A stretch of 64,000 nucleotides of DNA, taken from Prunella strophiata (lineage: Eukaryota; Chordata; Aves; Passeriformes; Prunellidae). Location of the stretch: NCBI GenBank assembly GCA_036583965.1, contig JAZBQD010000001.1:26260597-26324596 (forward strand). The letters run 5' to 3'. Under the pieces are notes generated by a model. That model saw nothing but the letters and a program-made list of their open reading frames with translations. It had not been told where the DNA came from and searched no databases. This document shows positions 25,751-46,419 of this stretch, piece after piece. The position numbers were made by a program, and so were the translations under genes. The stretch's first letter is position 1. The number at the start of each line of letters is the position of its first letter.

Positions 25751-27261
25751 CAACCAAAAATGTCAAAAAGACCTCAAATCCATATTTTTGTGGGAGCACC
25801 CAGTATTCCAGGCCCACAGGAGGGGTCAGAGCAAAGCTCAGCCCCTGCTGGTGAGAAATGGAGGGAGCTGCGCTGTTGGTGTGACAGCAGTGGGATTGTT
25901 CCTGGGGAGCTCCGGGGTGCTGCTGCCCTCTCAGTGCCCCAGGCACAAAGCTCCACACCCACAGGAGTCCCTGCAGCTGGGGACAGAGCTCAGCAGGCCA
26001 GGTTCATGGCAAAAGAAGGAAAAGATTTGACATCTCCTGCCCCTGTGGCACTAACTTGTGCCAGCACACCTAAAAAGAGCACGAGTTTAACTTGCTCTGA
26101 TTGTCAAGAATGCCAAAGATAGATTTACACCTGCAGATGTAAAGCAGGCTGCAGATCAACACTTGCCCCAGGGCTGTGCAGAATCAGCTGGACAAGAGAA
26201 ACCATCAGGTGCCTGCTGCCCAGAGCTCACTGAGAGAAAAGCCCTTCCTTCAGAAGTTAACAGCTCTGACATTTCTGCTCTGGTTGCCAGCACTGAGCAG
26301 GTCAGCATCCATCTACAGTCTGTGGGACTTGAGACAGCTCACAGAAGTGAGCATCATGAACTTCTGAGTCAGTGCATGGATATGTTTTTCCAAAAAGGTC
26401 AGGAGTCCAAACCAAAAGAACCAAATGGCTGTGCAGACTTTGCAGTGTCAGCAGACACTGAATTTCGTAGTGTAGTGACTTTGAGTCAGGTGGCTGTTTT
26501 TGCACAGAATGAGATGCAGGAAAGAATTGTAAAACTGTCAGAAATAGAAGCAGGCAAAAAAGCTGAAGCAGGACAGTGTGATTACTTCCAATGTGATTCT
26601 GGTGTTGGAACATGTACTACTAATGTGACTGAAAATGAATATGAGGGAGAGGATGCAAGTTCTCTTGAACTTTTCAGTTCTGAGGATGATGGGGAAAATG
26701 TTTGGATTAAAGCTACAAAACAGGAAGAAAGTGCTCAGGAAAATGCAGAAAAGTTTCAAGAACGTAATGTTCCTGCTGAGCAACTTGTAAATGAAGTCCA
26801 TATTGAGCCACTGAGCTCTGGAATATTGTGCTCTCAAGGGAACTGTTCTCACAAGAACTCTTCTAAAAGACCCCGCAAGCATGAAGATTCCATTCATCTT
26901 TTTCACTCAGCATTTAAAAGACAGCTGAAATCCAAGAGAGCTAAACTGAATTCTTCTCCACCTGGTTCTGGGGTGAGAGTAGATCCAGACAGGATGGCAG
27001 AGCTCAAACTCCAAAAAAAATTATCACTACTTAAGAATTGCTGCAGCAAAAATCAAAAGTACAATATTTTGGTCACAGTTGTACATCCTTGTCATATCAA
27101 AGAAATACAGAAGAAGACTAAACCAAAATCTTCATGTAAAGTTCCTGTGGCAACTGTTGTTGTTATTGACCAGTCAGAAATTGAGAGAAAGGTGGTGCTG
27201 TGGCGTGGTGCTGCATTTTGGTCCCTCACTGTGTTTCCTGGGGATATCATACTGCTTACAG
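25751..27261 (+). CDS. SHLD2: SHLD2 coding exon 1 (large), carries frame break near 26.1 kb
   Basis: The acceptor is ttacacag|CAACC at 25750/25751 and the start ATG is at 25760 with A at -3. The first frame reads [18 protein letters not shown], matching the conserved SHLD2 N-terminus that contacts SHLD3/REV7, and stays open for 120 codons to a TAG at 26120-26122. The rest of the exon is in the next frame: open from 26091 through [14 protein letters not shown] to [10 protein letters not shown] at the donor (27261|GTGAGA). That part holds an acidic disordered region ([20 protein letters not shown]), a basic KRPRK / [10 protein letters not shown] stretch suggestive of nuclear localisation, and the start of OB fold A ([30 protein letters not shown]). 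One surplus base between 26091 and 26122 explains the change. Alternatively, splicing from the strong GTGAGA donor at 25850 to the weak acceptor ending at 26108 would keep frame and remove the GC-rich stretch. Confidence 0.9.
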
Positions 27262-30200
27262 GTGAGAGTTCTTTTGTTTGTCTTTTTAAAATTTTAAATG
27301 GATCTTTAGAATGCCTGTTTAAAGTAGAAGAATGTAACAATTTGGAGCTATGGCTAAGCATTTGTAAGTTGCTTTCTTACATCACTTACATCATTTGAGT
27401 TCTCAGTCATCCTGCCAGTGGAACATTGACTATTCCATGGAGGTTTGCCCTCAGACACAGCCATGGAGAGTCAGTAGGGTGTCAGTATTTTAAAACAGTT
27501 GTTTCTGAAAAGTACAAGTGCTACTGCAAACCAGACCTAAGCAGTATCTGCTAGGAGGCTAATGAATTCAAGAATTACATCTAACTAATGAGAAAATTTT
27601 ACTAACTCTTTGTAAATGGTGTTGGTAGATTAAAAAAAAAAAATCACTGTGTTTCCAAGTGATCTCTTTCAAACCCTGTGCCTTACACATCTGTATGTAA
27701 GACAGTTATATATTCAAGAAAAATATGGTACACTTCAGTATTGTTGACTTGTGAGTTAATGAAGTTGCTTTTTTCTTGCAGATATAATAATGTATGAGAA
27801 TCCTTGGTGTGGAGAGGTCATGCTTCAGTCAACATTTACCAGTCAGTTACTGAATCTGGGGAACTGCTCAGCTCTCAATGCAGAAGAATGTAAGATTGTA
27901 GTGCATAAGTTGCCATGAAAATCACAATAAAAGAGCTATTTCAAGTACTCTATTTTGCTGGCAATGCCTCACACATAGGGTAAAATAGAAATGTGTGCAA
28001 CTGAGAGGTACAAAACACAATAGAAAAATATGACAGGAACACCCAAGCACAAGATGTGGACATGACATCAGATAGGCATGTGGAGATCATGATAAAGTTT
28101 GGTGGCTACCACTCTGAACAAAAAGAAAAATTAGTTTAGTTTAGGAAAGAGCAGTTATTCCAGGACCTGCCCATGTGATGTCTGAGATTTCATGAGGATT
28201 AATCTTTTTGCAGAATGGAGTAAGTGGATCCATTCAGGGAAAGTGATTAATTGCAGGCCACGGAGGGTTGGAGACTGAAGGGAAAATACTGTGGAAGTAT
28301 CACCATTGTTCTTACTGTCTTTATGATGTCCACTATTGTGATGCCAGCTCTTAAAGCAGATTCTGAGGTCAGTGAACAAGACCAGCCTTCTTCTTACCAA
28401 ACTATGATGCAAGGTTTTTTTGCGTGTATTTTGAAGTACTGCACTTAGCTTAACTTCATCTGCCTCCTCTTGATACTACCCTGAAGTACAGTTTAATTTC
28501 AAATCAAGTGTTATATATCTCAGGAATTTCTTACCTTAAAATTATTCTAAAACTGTTTTGATTTTTTTCAGTGTAAACACGTTCCAAGTCACAAGTTTTA
28601 TACTTCTAAGCCTAAAAACCAGTATGTGACTTTGCCTTTTTTCCATATAAGTTTATCCTCTAGTGGATGGTGGTGTTCTCCATGGCTTATTGGCATACAT
28701 ATCATCAGAATTGCCACACTTCAGAGACATTCCACAAAGGCAAGTTCAGAGACTGGATGATGTTCAGTATGTGCAGCTAGATCAGCTCCAGCCAAATACT
28801 TTGGTGCACTCAATCCTGAAAATTATCAATATTTCTGTGTTAACAGGTAAGTTCATGTACTGGACTTCAACTTCTGCAATAGGTGGAACTTAAATAGCAA
28901 TTTTGCAAGGCAAAGTGTTTCTCAATGCTTGATTTCAAGCTTTGCCCAAACATTTGATCACATTGCATTATCATCTTGAACAAGTAAGATCAAAATTTCT
29001 ACCCACATCATCAATATCATGTTTATTAGTTTTAAATGCAGAATTTTGAAGATAAAAATCTTTATCATTTGCTCTAGTGTATAAATCTTGGAACTAGATA
29101 TTAGTTAGATGTTTTATCCAGGTGTTCTTGTTCAAAAATTATTAATGAAAAATGCTGTAGTTTCAGTGTGGAACTGAAAGAAACATGCAGTGTCCTGAAT
29201 AAGAGCAGTGTAGAGATGTTAATTGTTGCAATTTGTATGTACTGTTACTAATAGTTTTGGTGTGCCTTGTACACCTTGTGCCTATAGTTTTCTTTTATAT
29301 GAAAACTAGAGAAATGTTTCTTCCACTGTATTGTACAGAAGTTATGGGAACTTCCAATTACAATTGCTGAGAGACTGAGCACAATTTCTTTCTACTCAAT
29401 ACAAGTCAGGATGAATGGGAGCTGAAAGATGCTCAGATACCTCCTGCTTCAAAGGGAATTGTCCAGTTACTGAGTGCTTAGATGGATAAAAATTAATATA
29501 CTTTGTGCACTCCTTCAAACTAGATTCATGTTGCAGAGGAAAGCAGGTTATTTTCTGTCCAGAAGAAATTGTAGGTGTATTCTTCTTTACTTCTAATTGT
29601 AGCATAAAATTATTTCACTGTAATACTGATTTCACTGTAAAACATGGGGTTTGTGTGCTTATGTGCTTTTTACTGTAGAAATAATGTCATTTCAATTCTT
29701 TTCAGAATCTGTGTACAGCTACAGAGGTGGCAGCCAAAGAAAAATTATTCTAACAGTAGAACAGAAGAGAGATCAACACTATAGGATGGTTCTGTGGGGA
29801 GCAGGGGCTGCCTGGTACCCCCAGCTTCAGAGGAAAAAAGGTAAAGTCCTTGTACCTATTGATAGGTGTAAAAGGATTTTTGTGATGCTGTTAGTGCCTT
29901 TTGAGTATTCAGCTGGTAACATTTATCCATTCAGCCTTTAAATACTCCCCTTGGAGGGGTAATGTATTTTGTGCTGATTTTAACATGTCTTCTCTGTTTA
30001 GAAGCAGTGCCATCAGCAACAGAATTTGAATGCACTTCAGAAGACTGAGAAGGCATAAATATTTAAACACTTGAATCTATATACAAGATGAACTTACTTG
30101 TATAGTGCCAGGTTATTTAACTGTAGAAATCCATGAGTGTTAACTGTGTTACCAGTTTTGCTGGGTCTTCCTTATCATTGTGTGTTTTAGCAGGAATTGC

Positions 30201-33200
30201 TGGGTTTTTTCTACACCTTTTTTCATTTTCTGCTTTCCACTTTACTTGTGTCAGGCTTTATATCCTGATGGCCTTGAGGTCAAGTCCAGCTGTAGCTAAG
30301 TTTTTACTTAGCATCTCTTGCAAGAATTACATAGACTGTGTTTCAGCAGTGACTACTACCAAATTTTGAGTAATTCCTAGTCTTGTTCTTTTAAGAGAAG
30401 TTAAACTAGGTTTTATGTTAAACTGATGATTGTGGAGATAGAAAATTAAAAAAACAGGGACATTAAAAAATGGAAGTTGATTAATAACATGAAGATTTTA
30501 TCTCTGAGATACTGCCAGCATTAGAGCCAACAACAAATTTCAGAGCTGGTTTCTTTTTCAAAAGGCTGAGTTGTCTTGACAACTGAATTTGGTAGAGGTG
30601 AAATGAAATTTTTGTTATGGGACAAATTATGCAAGGTTTATAGGGAAAGGAAAAACCTTACATGTCATTACACTTAGAAGGAAATTGCCAGAGCTGACCA
30701 TATGAGAATGTCTTCTGATTTGTTTTTCAGTCATGTACTTGACCTTGGCTTTCTGTAAATTAACCACAGTATAGAAAGTAAACTCTTCTGTTTGCTTTTT
30801 TGTTCTGTAGACCACATATGGGACTTCAAATACCTTTTGGTCCAGTGTAGTTCTGTCTCAGGTGACTTGGAACTGCACACAACTCCGTGGTCATCCTATG
30901 AGTGCTTGTTTGATGATGACAAAAGGGCAGTTGAATTTAAAGAAAACTTTCAGAAAAGTCAAACATCCCTCATGGAGTTGACAAGGCTGTCAGCACACCT
31001 GGAAGAAAAATGCTCAGGTAAATGTTATCCATAGCTCTGTAATGTCTGTTGTGCCATGCATAGGTAGGCAAAATAGATGCTGTCTTGATGAGGTTGGTTT
31101 TTAAGGTAGCCCAGGTCTGGTTCTGAATTTATTCTGGAGGCTGCTGCTCTGTACTTGGCCAAACTGAGTGCAGCCTTCATCCCATGAGCCCAGTGAAGAG
31201 GTAGGTGTGGTGTGTGGTGCCAAGCAAAGATAGCTTTGGAGCACAGAGGGAAATGCTGACTTTTGTTGTCCACACCAGCCAGTCCAGTAGTGATGTTACT
31301 AATTACAAAGTTTATCAGTGTTTCTCAAAAACTGGAACTCTCTAAAGCAAGGGTAAAATCGCTACTGCTATTGAAAACTTCTTACAAAAGGACAAAGAAG
31401 ACATTTTACACAATCATACTCTCCCAGATAAATCTAGAAGATTGCTGTGGTTGGTGTTAAATTCTAGGAAGTGGTTAAAAGTTGTTCTTGCAGCATTCAA
31501 CTCCAGTTTAATGCTACAAATAGTGAAAAGCTAAGTTGTTAAAGCTATGCTTTTCAGTATCTTTGAAACAGTGGGAAGAAAATCACTTGGAAATTCTTCA
31601 CACAATTTTGATCTCTTATTCAGGCAGCTTCTATAGTGGCATCTACTGATATAGCACCTGAAAATGTAGTACTTTTATACATTTTAAATAATGTTTAGCC
31701 ACCAGGAGTTTTCACTGAATAAAATATCTCTAAAAATTTGAGCATGTGTTAACAAAGGGGAAAATAATGAGAGAGTTCTTGGTAGCAATTTTGGTTTTTA
31801 ATCAGCTGTAGCCATTTATTTTGCTTTCAGTTCTAAATAAAGCTTAATTCATATTTGAATTGTTTTTGTAGGAGTGATTCAAGTGAAAGCCCATATCTTG
31901 GAATTGAAGTTCACCATTTCCACTGGTCAGTACAAGCAACTCATCTTCTCTGCTGACACTTCACTGGAATGTGTTTTGGCTTCCCTGCCTATGATTACAT
32001 ATTCCGGTTGTGCCAAATGTGGTTTGGAACTGCAGGCAGATGAGAACATGATCTACAAGCAATGTATTAGATGTCTACCATACAGCAAATTAAAAACATT
32101 CTACAGGTAAACAAAACAGAGCTAAAGTAACTTGTATTATTAGGGAGGTAAACTTTCTCCATTTTAATTTCCCCCATATCTAAAATTCTTTAAGGTGTGG
32201 TTAGCAATCCCTGTCTCTCTAATGAATTTTCAATTTGTTGTTCTTGAATTGCTGTATTATATTGTCATTATTTATACATTATATTCTTAGTTTAAGTCTG
32301 ACTTTCTAATTTCTTTGAATACTATATCATGCAGGAATGGTGTTTACCCAGTACTGTGTCAGATAAAGCTAAGATGGAGTAGAAGCTTGAGGACCAAAGG
32401 AAAACTCCTTGAGAATCTTGCTCCAGCCTAAATCTGAAATCACACGAATGCAAAACCATGTTTTTAAACTGACTAGTCAGTTTCAGCTGTGCAGAAATAA
32501 TATTGACAAATGTTTTCCATAAACATTCTCGGAGAGCAGAGATAGTGAGTTATCACCAGATGGCACTGTGAGACACATGTATTCACACATGTGAGAAAAT
32601 AAACTAAGTGGATCCAGTTGGTGTAGATACATCTTTATTAACTAATTGTTCAATTCTCACATTTATCTTGGGCTTTTGAAATGTAATTATCATTGTGACT
32701 AAAAAGACATGTTGCTAGAGAATGTTTGAGACAAGCATGGACGTGATAGAAATCTAGAATATGTAAATTTTCTATCTAAATTTTTTCTCAAATTCTTTCT
32801 AAACTTTTCATAATGAGCTTAATGAATCATTGACTTAAACACTATTACTTAATGAACTAGGACTTAATATCCTATCTATCTAACCAGGTAGTGACTTAGT
32901 ATTTTTCCTTTAAGCAATATAGTCTTGCATCTTTGTGCTATTTGTTTTCCTGTGAGGGAGGATTAAGTGCAAAAAGGTTTTTTTCTTAACTGAAAAGGTT
33001 CTGCCAGTCTTTCATAAGACTAAAACATTAGTGGGCATGAAGGACCTCAATTTGCTTCTGTACAAAAGATGGTAGAAAACTGATAAGGAATTTCCAGTGT
33101 TTGTATTCTCAGCATGGGAACACCTCCAGATGTAGTATTTACATGTCCATTTTTTTCAGAGAAAAGCCTGACATTTTTGCACTGAAATTTTCTTCTGCTC

Positions 33201-34583
33201 AGTTTAGTAAGAATGCATCACCTTGGGAGTATTTGCAAATAGGGATTTTTTATTTGTTCAGTGGTTTGTGAAAACATTTGGTATTTGTTACAGTACAAGA
33301 TAGATACTTTGGTATTATGTGGCTATAAAGTGATGTATTAAGACAGATTATACAATACAGAGTGATGTTGATACAGATGGTACAATTCCAAGTGATATAC
33401 CTAAACTGATGTCCCTGCTTTGCATTTCTACCACCTCTGTGGGCAATCCTGACCATCCTAACAGTAAAAAATTTCTTTCTCATGTCTAATCTGAGTCTCC
33501 TGCCTCAGTTTAAGGCCATTTTCTTATTTATTTCTCAAACTGATTCCAGTGCTACAGATTTGACACATGAGTATATAGAGATTTTTCTCATTTTTCTATT
33601 TCTTGGTATTATGTTGCAGAGTAAGATTAGGTTGTAGTGCTTTCTAAAATTTTGCTTCAATAAAAAACAAACCATAGCAGCTAACTTTCATGAAACTTTG
33701 TTTTCTGATCTAGACCTGCTTTGATGACAGTAGAAGATGAAGGATATGAAATTTATGTTCATGTGGTGTCTGAGTTGGTGGAAAAAATCTTCCTCAATAT
33801 TCCTGCAGACTGGCTGAAGAGATTAGTAGGTACTGATTCATGAATCACTTGTGATAGAAACAGGCAGCAAAGTTCACAATGGAAGCAAAATTTTTAATCA
33901 TTGACAGTTTAAAAACACCCTAAGCAACCAACATCAAGGAATATTTCAGTGGCTGTCTGACAAACTCAGAATTTCAGAGGAGAGGTTACAACAACAGGAG
34001 GTGAGATGTTGTGAATACCTATTATACAACTAAGTAGTTGCAGTTATACACCTAAATATTCAACAGCTAAATGGATTCCTTATGTGCAAAATAGAATGTC
34101 TTAGGAGCTTTTAGAAGGAGCTGGCTTGTTTTCATGATGTGAAACATGGAGCTGTGTTTCAGACAAGCTTCACTTGATACATCCTATTTGACTTGAGAGG
34201 TGTTTTAGGTGATTCACAGGTTGTAACAGTTTAATGAGAAACAGGCTCAGCTCATTGTTTTTAAAAAGTAATTAAAAATAAAAGCTAATTTTCTATTCAG
34301 ATGTTGAACTTCACTTCCAGTAATTCAATGGAGCTTCATGGAGTTAGAGCTTGAATGTTAGGAGCTATTGTGAAAATCAAGTGTAAATTGAATTGTTTTG
34401 TGTTTTGCAGTGCCCTCTTCAGATATAACCTACAGCACAATAGTAGCAGATCTGTGTCATTCACTGCTGGCAGATACAGAAGCATCCTATTTGTTGGAAA
34501 TCAGAAGCCACTTCGTGCTAGATGAGAACAGCTATCCTTTGCAAAAGGACTTCCATCTGCTGAATTTTCATCCTGAACTTTGA
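25760..34583 (+). CDS. SHLD2: Shieldin complex subunit 2 (FAM35A), eight coding exons
   Basis: SHLD2 bridges the shieldin complex: its N-terminus binds SHLD3/REV7 and its C-terminal OB folds bind single-stranded DNA and SHLD1. Acting after 53BP1-RIF1, shieldin limits end resection and favours non-homologous end joining. Coding segments are 25760-27261, 27782-27889, 28652-28846, 29706-29840, 30811-31017, 31872-32106, 33714-33829 and 34411-34583. All internal junctions use GT/AG and keep frame. Counting one surplus base in exon 1, the sum is 890 codons with the stop, so 889 residues, close to the roughly 900 of human SHLD2. The N-terminal [10 protein letters not shown] motif, the long disordered middle and the C-terminal OB region with a CxxC...CxxC pair are all present. 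The oddity is a frame change in exon 1 between about 26091 and 26122. A non-coding 5' exon is expected upstream but was not located. Confidence 0.92.
26091..26122 (+). other. SHLD2: Interval of the SHLD2 frame break
   Basis: The N-terminal frame (starting at 25760) ends at TAG 26120-26122. The frame of the remaining protein is closed upstream by TAA at 26088-26090. The switch must therefore lie in these 32 bases unless splicing removes the region. The interval contains no long homopolymer; the longest run is AAA in tgccaaagat. Confidence 0.85.
27782..27889 (+). CDS. SHLD2: SHLD2 coding exon 2
   Basis: The acceptor is ttttcttgcag at 27781 and the donor is GAAT|GTAAGA at 27889. The exon is 108 nt, phase 1 to phase 1, and reads [20 protein letters not shown] followed by [16 protein letters not shown]. 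It continues the first OB fold. A run-on past the donor would hit TGA at once, which supports splicing here. Confidence 0.9.
28652..28846 (+). CDS. SHLD2: SHLD2 coding exon 3
   Basis: The acceptor is ccatataag at 28651 and the donor ACAG|GTAAGT at 28846; 195 nt, phase 1 to phase 1. It reads [20 protein letters not shown], then [15 protein letters not shown] and [20 protein letters not shown], close to mammalian SHLD2. A second AG (cctctag, 28663) does not keep frame, so the AAG acceptor was chosen. Confidence 0.9.
29706..29840 (+). CDS. SHLD2: SHLD2 coding exon 4
   Basis: The acceptor is attcttttcag at 29705 and the donor AAAG|GTAAAG at 29840; 135 nt, phase 1 to phase 1. It reads [20 protein letters not shown], then [20 protein letters not shown], a beta-strand-rich stretch typical of an OB fold. 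Confidence 0.9.
30811..31017 (+). CDS. SHLD2: SHLD2 coding exon 5
   Basis: The acceptor is tgttctgtag at 30810 and the donor CTCAG|GTAAAT at 31017; 207 nt, phase 1 to phase 1. It encodes [20 protein letters not shown] and then an acidic/basic helical stretch ([20 protein letters not shown]). Confidence 0.9.
31872..32106 (+). CDS. SHLD2: SHLD2 coding exon 6 with CxxC...CxxC zinc-ribbon-like pair
   Basis: The acceptor is tttttgtag at 31871 and the donor TACAG|GTAAAC at 32106; 235 nt, phase 1 to phase 2. It reads [20 protein letters not shown] and then [19 protein letters not shown] followed by [10 protein letters not shown]. The CAKC...CIRC spacing suggests a zinc ribbon inserted in the last OB fold, as in the RPA70 C-terminal OB fold. 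Zinc binding is inferred. Confidence 0.9.
33420..33530 (-). mobile_element. CR1 LINE internal/3' fragment in SHLD2 intron 6
   Basis: The plus strand follows the antisense CR1 order 'tgggcaatcctgaccatcct', 'aacagtaaaaaatttctttc', 'atgtctaatctgagtctcc' and 'cagtttaaggccattttctt', diverged from the usual 'GGGCAGCCTGTTCCAG...CAGTAAAGAATTTCTTCC...CAGTTTAAAGCCATT' pattern. The element is on the minus strand. Confidence 0.8.
33714..33829 (+). CDS. SHLD2: SHLD2 coding exon 7
   Basis: The acceptor is tctgatctag at 33713 and the donor TTAGTAG|GTACTG at 33829; 116 nt, phase 2 to phase 1. It reads [20 protein letters not shown] and then [19 protein letters not shown], part of the C-terminal OB region implicated in SHLD1 and DNA binding. 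Confidence 0.9.
34411..34583 (+). CDS. SHLD2: SHLD2 coding exon 8 (C-terminus)
   Basis: The acceptor is tgttttgcag at 34410 and the stop is TGA 34581-34583. It encodes [20 protein letters not shown] and ends with [12 protein letters not shown]. This completes a C-terminus of the expected length. Confidence 0.92.
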
Positions 34584-34866
34584 CCTCTGCACTAACTGAG
34601 TAACAAGGACCATAAGGACACACAGATGGGAAGCAGAAGAAAAATTACTCAGCTGAAAGAAGCAAATATCTTTTAAAAATTATAATAAAGTATTTTTGTT
34701 TTAACTTATGAAAAAAGTAAAACCATCAAAAGGACTGGTATGAAATATCTGCTGATAGTATATACTGCTGGAGTAATACTGATGAATTTTCATAGAGTAT
34801 ATTTTTATACATGTATTTTTATAATTATGTATTTAAAAATTATGTTAATAAACTCCAACGATTTCT
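34584..34866 (+). terminator. SHLD2: SHLD2 3' UTR with two poly(A) signals
   Basis: After the stop codon there are AATAAA hexamers at 34684-34689 and about 34849-34854. The second, followed by a T-rich stretch, is the likelier main cleavage signal; the first could give a shorter 3' UTR. Confidence 0.7.
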
Positions 34867-37025
34867 TCCATTTCTGTTTTCCTTTTTCTCCTCAGAAAAA
34901 TTCACTACTATTGTGAGAGACTGAATTTTTCTGAGACCTGGCATATTACAGGAAGATAGAATTCAGTAATATTTTAGTTATACAATTTTGTTTGTCTTAT
35001 CCCATATGCTATCTGTAGCTTGGTGGTTTTGTTTTGGTGTTGCAGTGGCTTTCCTTCTTTTAACAGCAGAATTTTTACCATTTACTTTCAGCAATTTTGC
35101 TGCTGCTCTTTACTCTTGTAAGCCAGAACTGTCTTGTAATCATTCCACCTCCTTCAGTTCGAGGTAAGTCTCAAGCACAAGATCAGATGGATGTTATATA
35201 AAAGACAGTAGGTAAAAAAATTGCTCATTATGTGGCAGTTAGAAACACTGTATTGGAACTCCTTATTTGATGATGTTTCTTGCTTTGAAATAACTCTTAT
35301 TCAGGAAGAGTCAAAAAGGGTCTTTCTCATTTGCTTCACTTGGATGACCATGAGTACAAGTACATTGGTAAGTGCACTAGAATGTGTTTCTTCACAATTT
35401 AGCTGAAATTACTGAACACAGAAGCTGGAAGTATTGTTAATTTAAGAAGAGAAGAGGACCATACTGTACATCAAGTCAGACAGGTGACTTCCCACCTTTG
35501 GGGTCTTTGTTGACAGACACTGTGCATTGCATGCATCTTCTGCACAAGCTCATAAACCAACTGTCTGAAATACTACTAACTGCTTACTTTTAAGATCCTT
35601 AATGGTATGATTGAAATAATGAAATACAAAATTTATTTGGTAAAATTGCTTTATTTTGTAGTAATATGTAAACTGTATGATAAGTGTGTAGTTTTTCTTC
35701 CCACAACAAATGCAGTAACTTTGCTTATCAAATTGGTTTGCAGTAGTTCTGTGGGGCTGAAATTTGAATACAGATCTTTGGGGTTGAGTTGTTGGTATTA
35801 CTCCTTTAGATATAATGAAGGTTGAGCACTTGGTCAAATTCAGTTTAATGTAATGAGTTTAGGCTCATTTTGTATCCAGTGCTGTAATTAGCAAGACAGA
35901 CTGAGGGTACCATGTAACATGTCAGATGGTGGATCAGGGAGCTCTGTTATCTTACAATTCCTCTGGGGTATCTTCTCATTCATAACATTTCCTTTAGGTA
36001 ATAACAATATTTCCAAAATGGAAAGTGGTTTCATTTCCCCAGAGAAGCCTAATATTTTTAAGATTTTGAATTAATTAATATTGTATCCTGTTTGAAAGGA
36101 AGTTGGTTTGATTTCAGCTGTAGAGGTTATGGAACACAATTGTGCAGAATGTTTTGCTGCAGTAGTCTATGTGTCTGGTTTATGACTGTACAGTGAAAGG
36201 GTACAGAGCTCAGGTCCCCAGTGAACAATCAAAAAGAGAAAAATGTCCTGTTTTATTTTGATTAGGAATAATTGCTCCAAATTACTTTAGAGAGCAGTAA
36301 TTTACTTAATGAAGAAGATTCTACTGCTAAAACAGACACATGCCCAGGGGGCTTAAGCTAATTGGATTTCCAGTGTAAGAATGGTCATACTAGGTCAAAC
36401 CCAAGGCTCTTGTAATCAATGCTCTCCAGCAGAGATGTGTTTAGAGAGAAATAAAAAAGGGCAGGACATATCCTCATCTTACTGTCTCAGAGTACTCCAG
36501 TACTGGAATAACCTCCAGTCACTTGGGACTGTGACTTCTCTGCTTGTCCCTTTGTGTTGACACTAAGTGCTGTAGTTGGGGTCAGCTTCAAACATTGAAC
36601 TGAGTTACTGCAGGAAGTACACTGTGCTGAGGATGTGAACAGCTGCTTCCAGGTGTGTGATCAGTGAGCAGTACCTTCACCCTTCCTGTCCAAAAGAAGT
36701 CTTAAATATAATGCTGCTATTTAAAACAAGTTCTACATGCATTAGTCAGTGTCTTTTGGGCTTTATCTGTTTTGGCACGCTCACTGGGCTTCTAGTGGGC
36801 AGATAGGCCTGGTGTCATCACTGGCAATTCTTGGGTCATTTTGGGCTCTCTCTACAAGATGTGTGATCATTTGTGCCCAGAACTCATGACCAAGAAGTGG
36901 TATTTACCAGTCAAAATAATTAATACTGAGAGATCACGTTTGGCTGTTTTGTTTGCTCAGCTGCTTGTGATTTAAATTTAACATATATTTTGAAGACAGG
37001 AAAGAGAGACTCCCAGCCTACCAAA
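34867..37025. other. Intergenic, between convergent SHLD2 and SYT15
   Basis: AT-rich sequence without a recognisable exon. The open frames reach about 95 codons and resemble nothing I know. It includes one possible ancient repeat at about 36375-36560. Both neighbouring genes end toward this gap, so no promoter is expected here. Confidence 0.7.
36375..36560. repeat. Possible ancient amniote interspersed repeat
   Basis: The segment 'taagaatggtcatactaggt' followed by 'caaacccaaggctc' resembles the 'TAAGAACGGCCATACTGGGTCAGACCAAAGG' start of a repeat abundant in turtles and crocodilians. The remainder is too diverged for me to assign family or strand. Confidence 0.35.
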
Positions 37026-37164
37026 TATTTTATTTGTTTTTGGTCAAGGAAATAATTTATTTTATTCTTCAGGTACAAAATCTTAGCAAAGATTTTTGTA
37101 CCCTTTAGATGAGAAGGACAGTAAGAGCTTTTCCATGTCAAGGGTGGTTTTTCCTCAGTGCTGT
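37026..37164 (-). terminator. SYT15: SYT15 3' UTR and likely poly(A) site
   Basis: Minus-strand AATAAA hexamers (plus-strand tttatt) occur near 37029-37034 and again near 37057-37063, about 100-140 bases past the SYT15 stop codon. They are the first good poly(A) signals after the stop. Confidence 0.55.
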
Positions 37165-46160
<8,996 letters not shown>

Positions 46161-46419
46161 GGGTGCCGCTGCTCCGGGGGCCCGGGGCGAGTGCCCGCGG
46201 CCGCCCCGCTGTCCGAGCGCCGCAGCCCCTCCCCGGCCCGCCCCCGCCGCTCGCACACGGCCGAGGCTGGCAGCAGCAGCTCACAGAGAGGCATCTCTGG
46301 AGCAAGAAAAGCAAAGGGACCCGTTCGGGAAAGATCCCGCGGCGTCCCAGGCGGGGACATTGCCCATCTTCCGGCTGCAATCGGGCAGGAATGATGCTGA
46401 CCATTGTGCTGCATAAATC

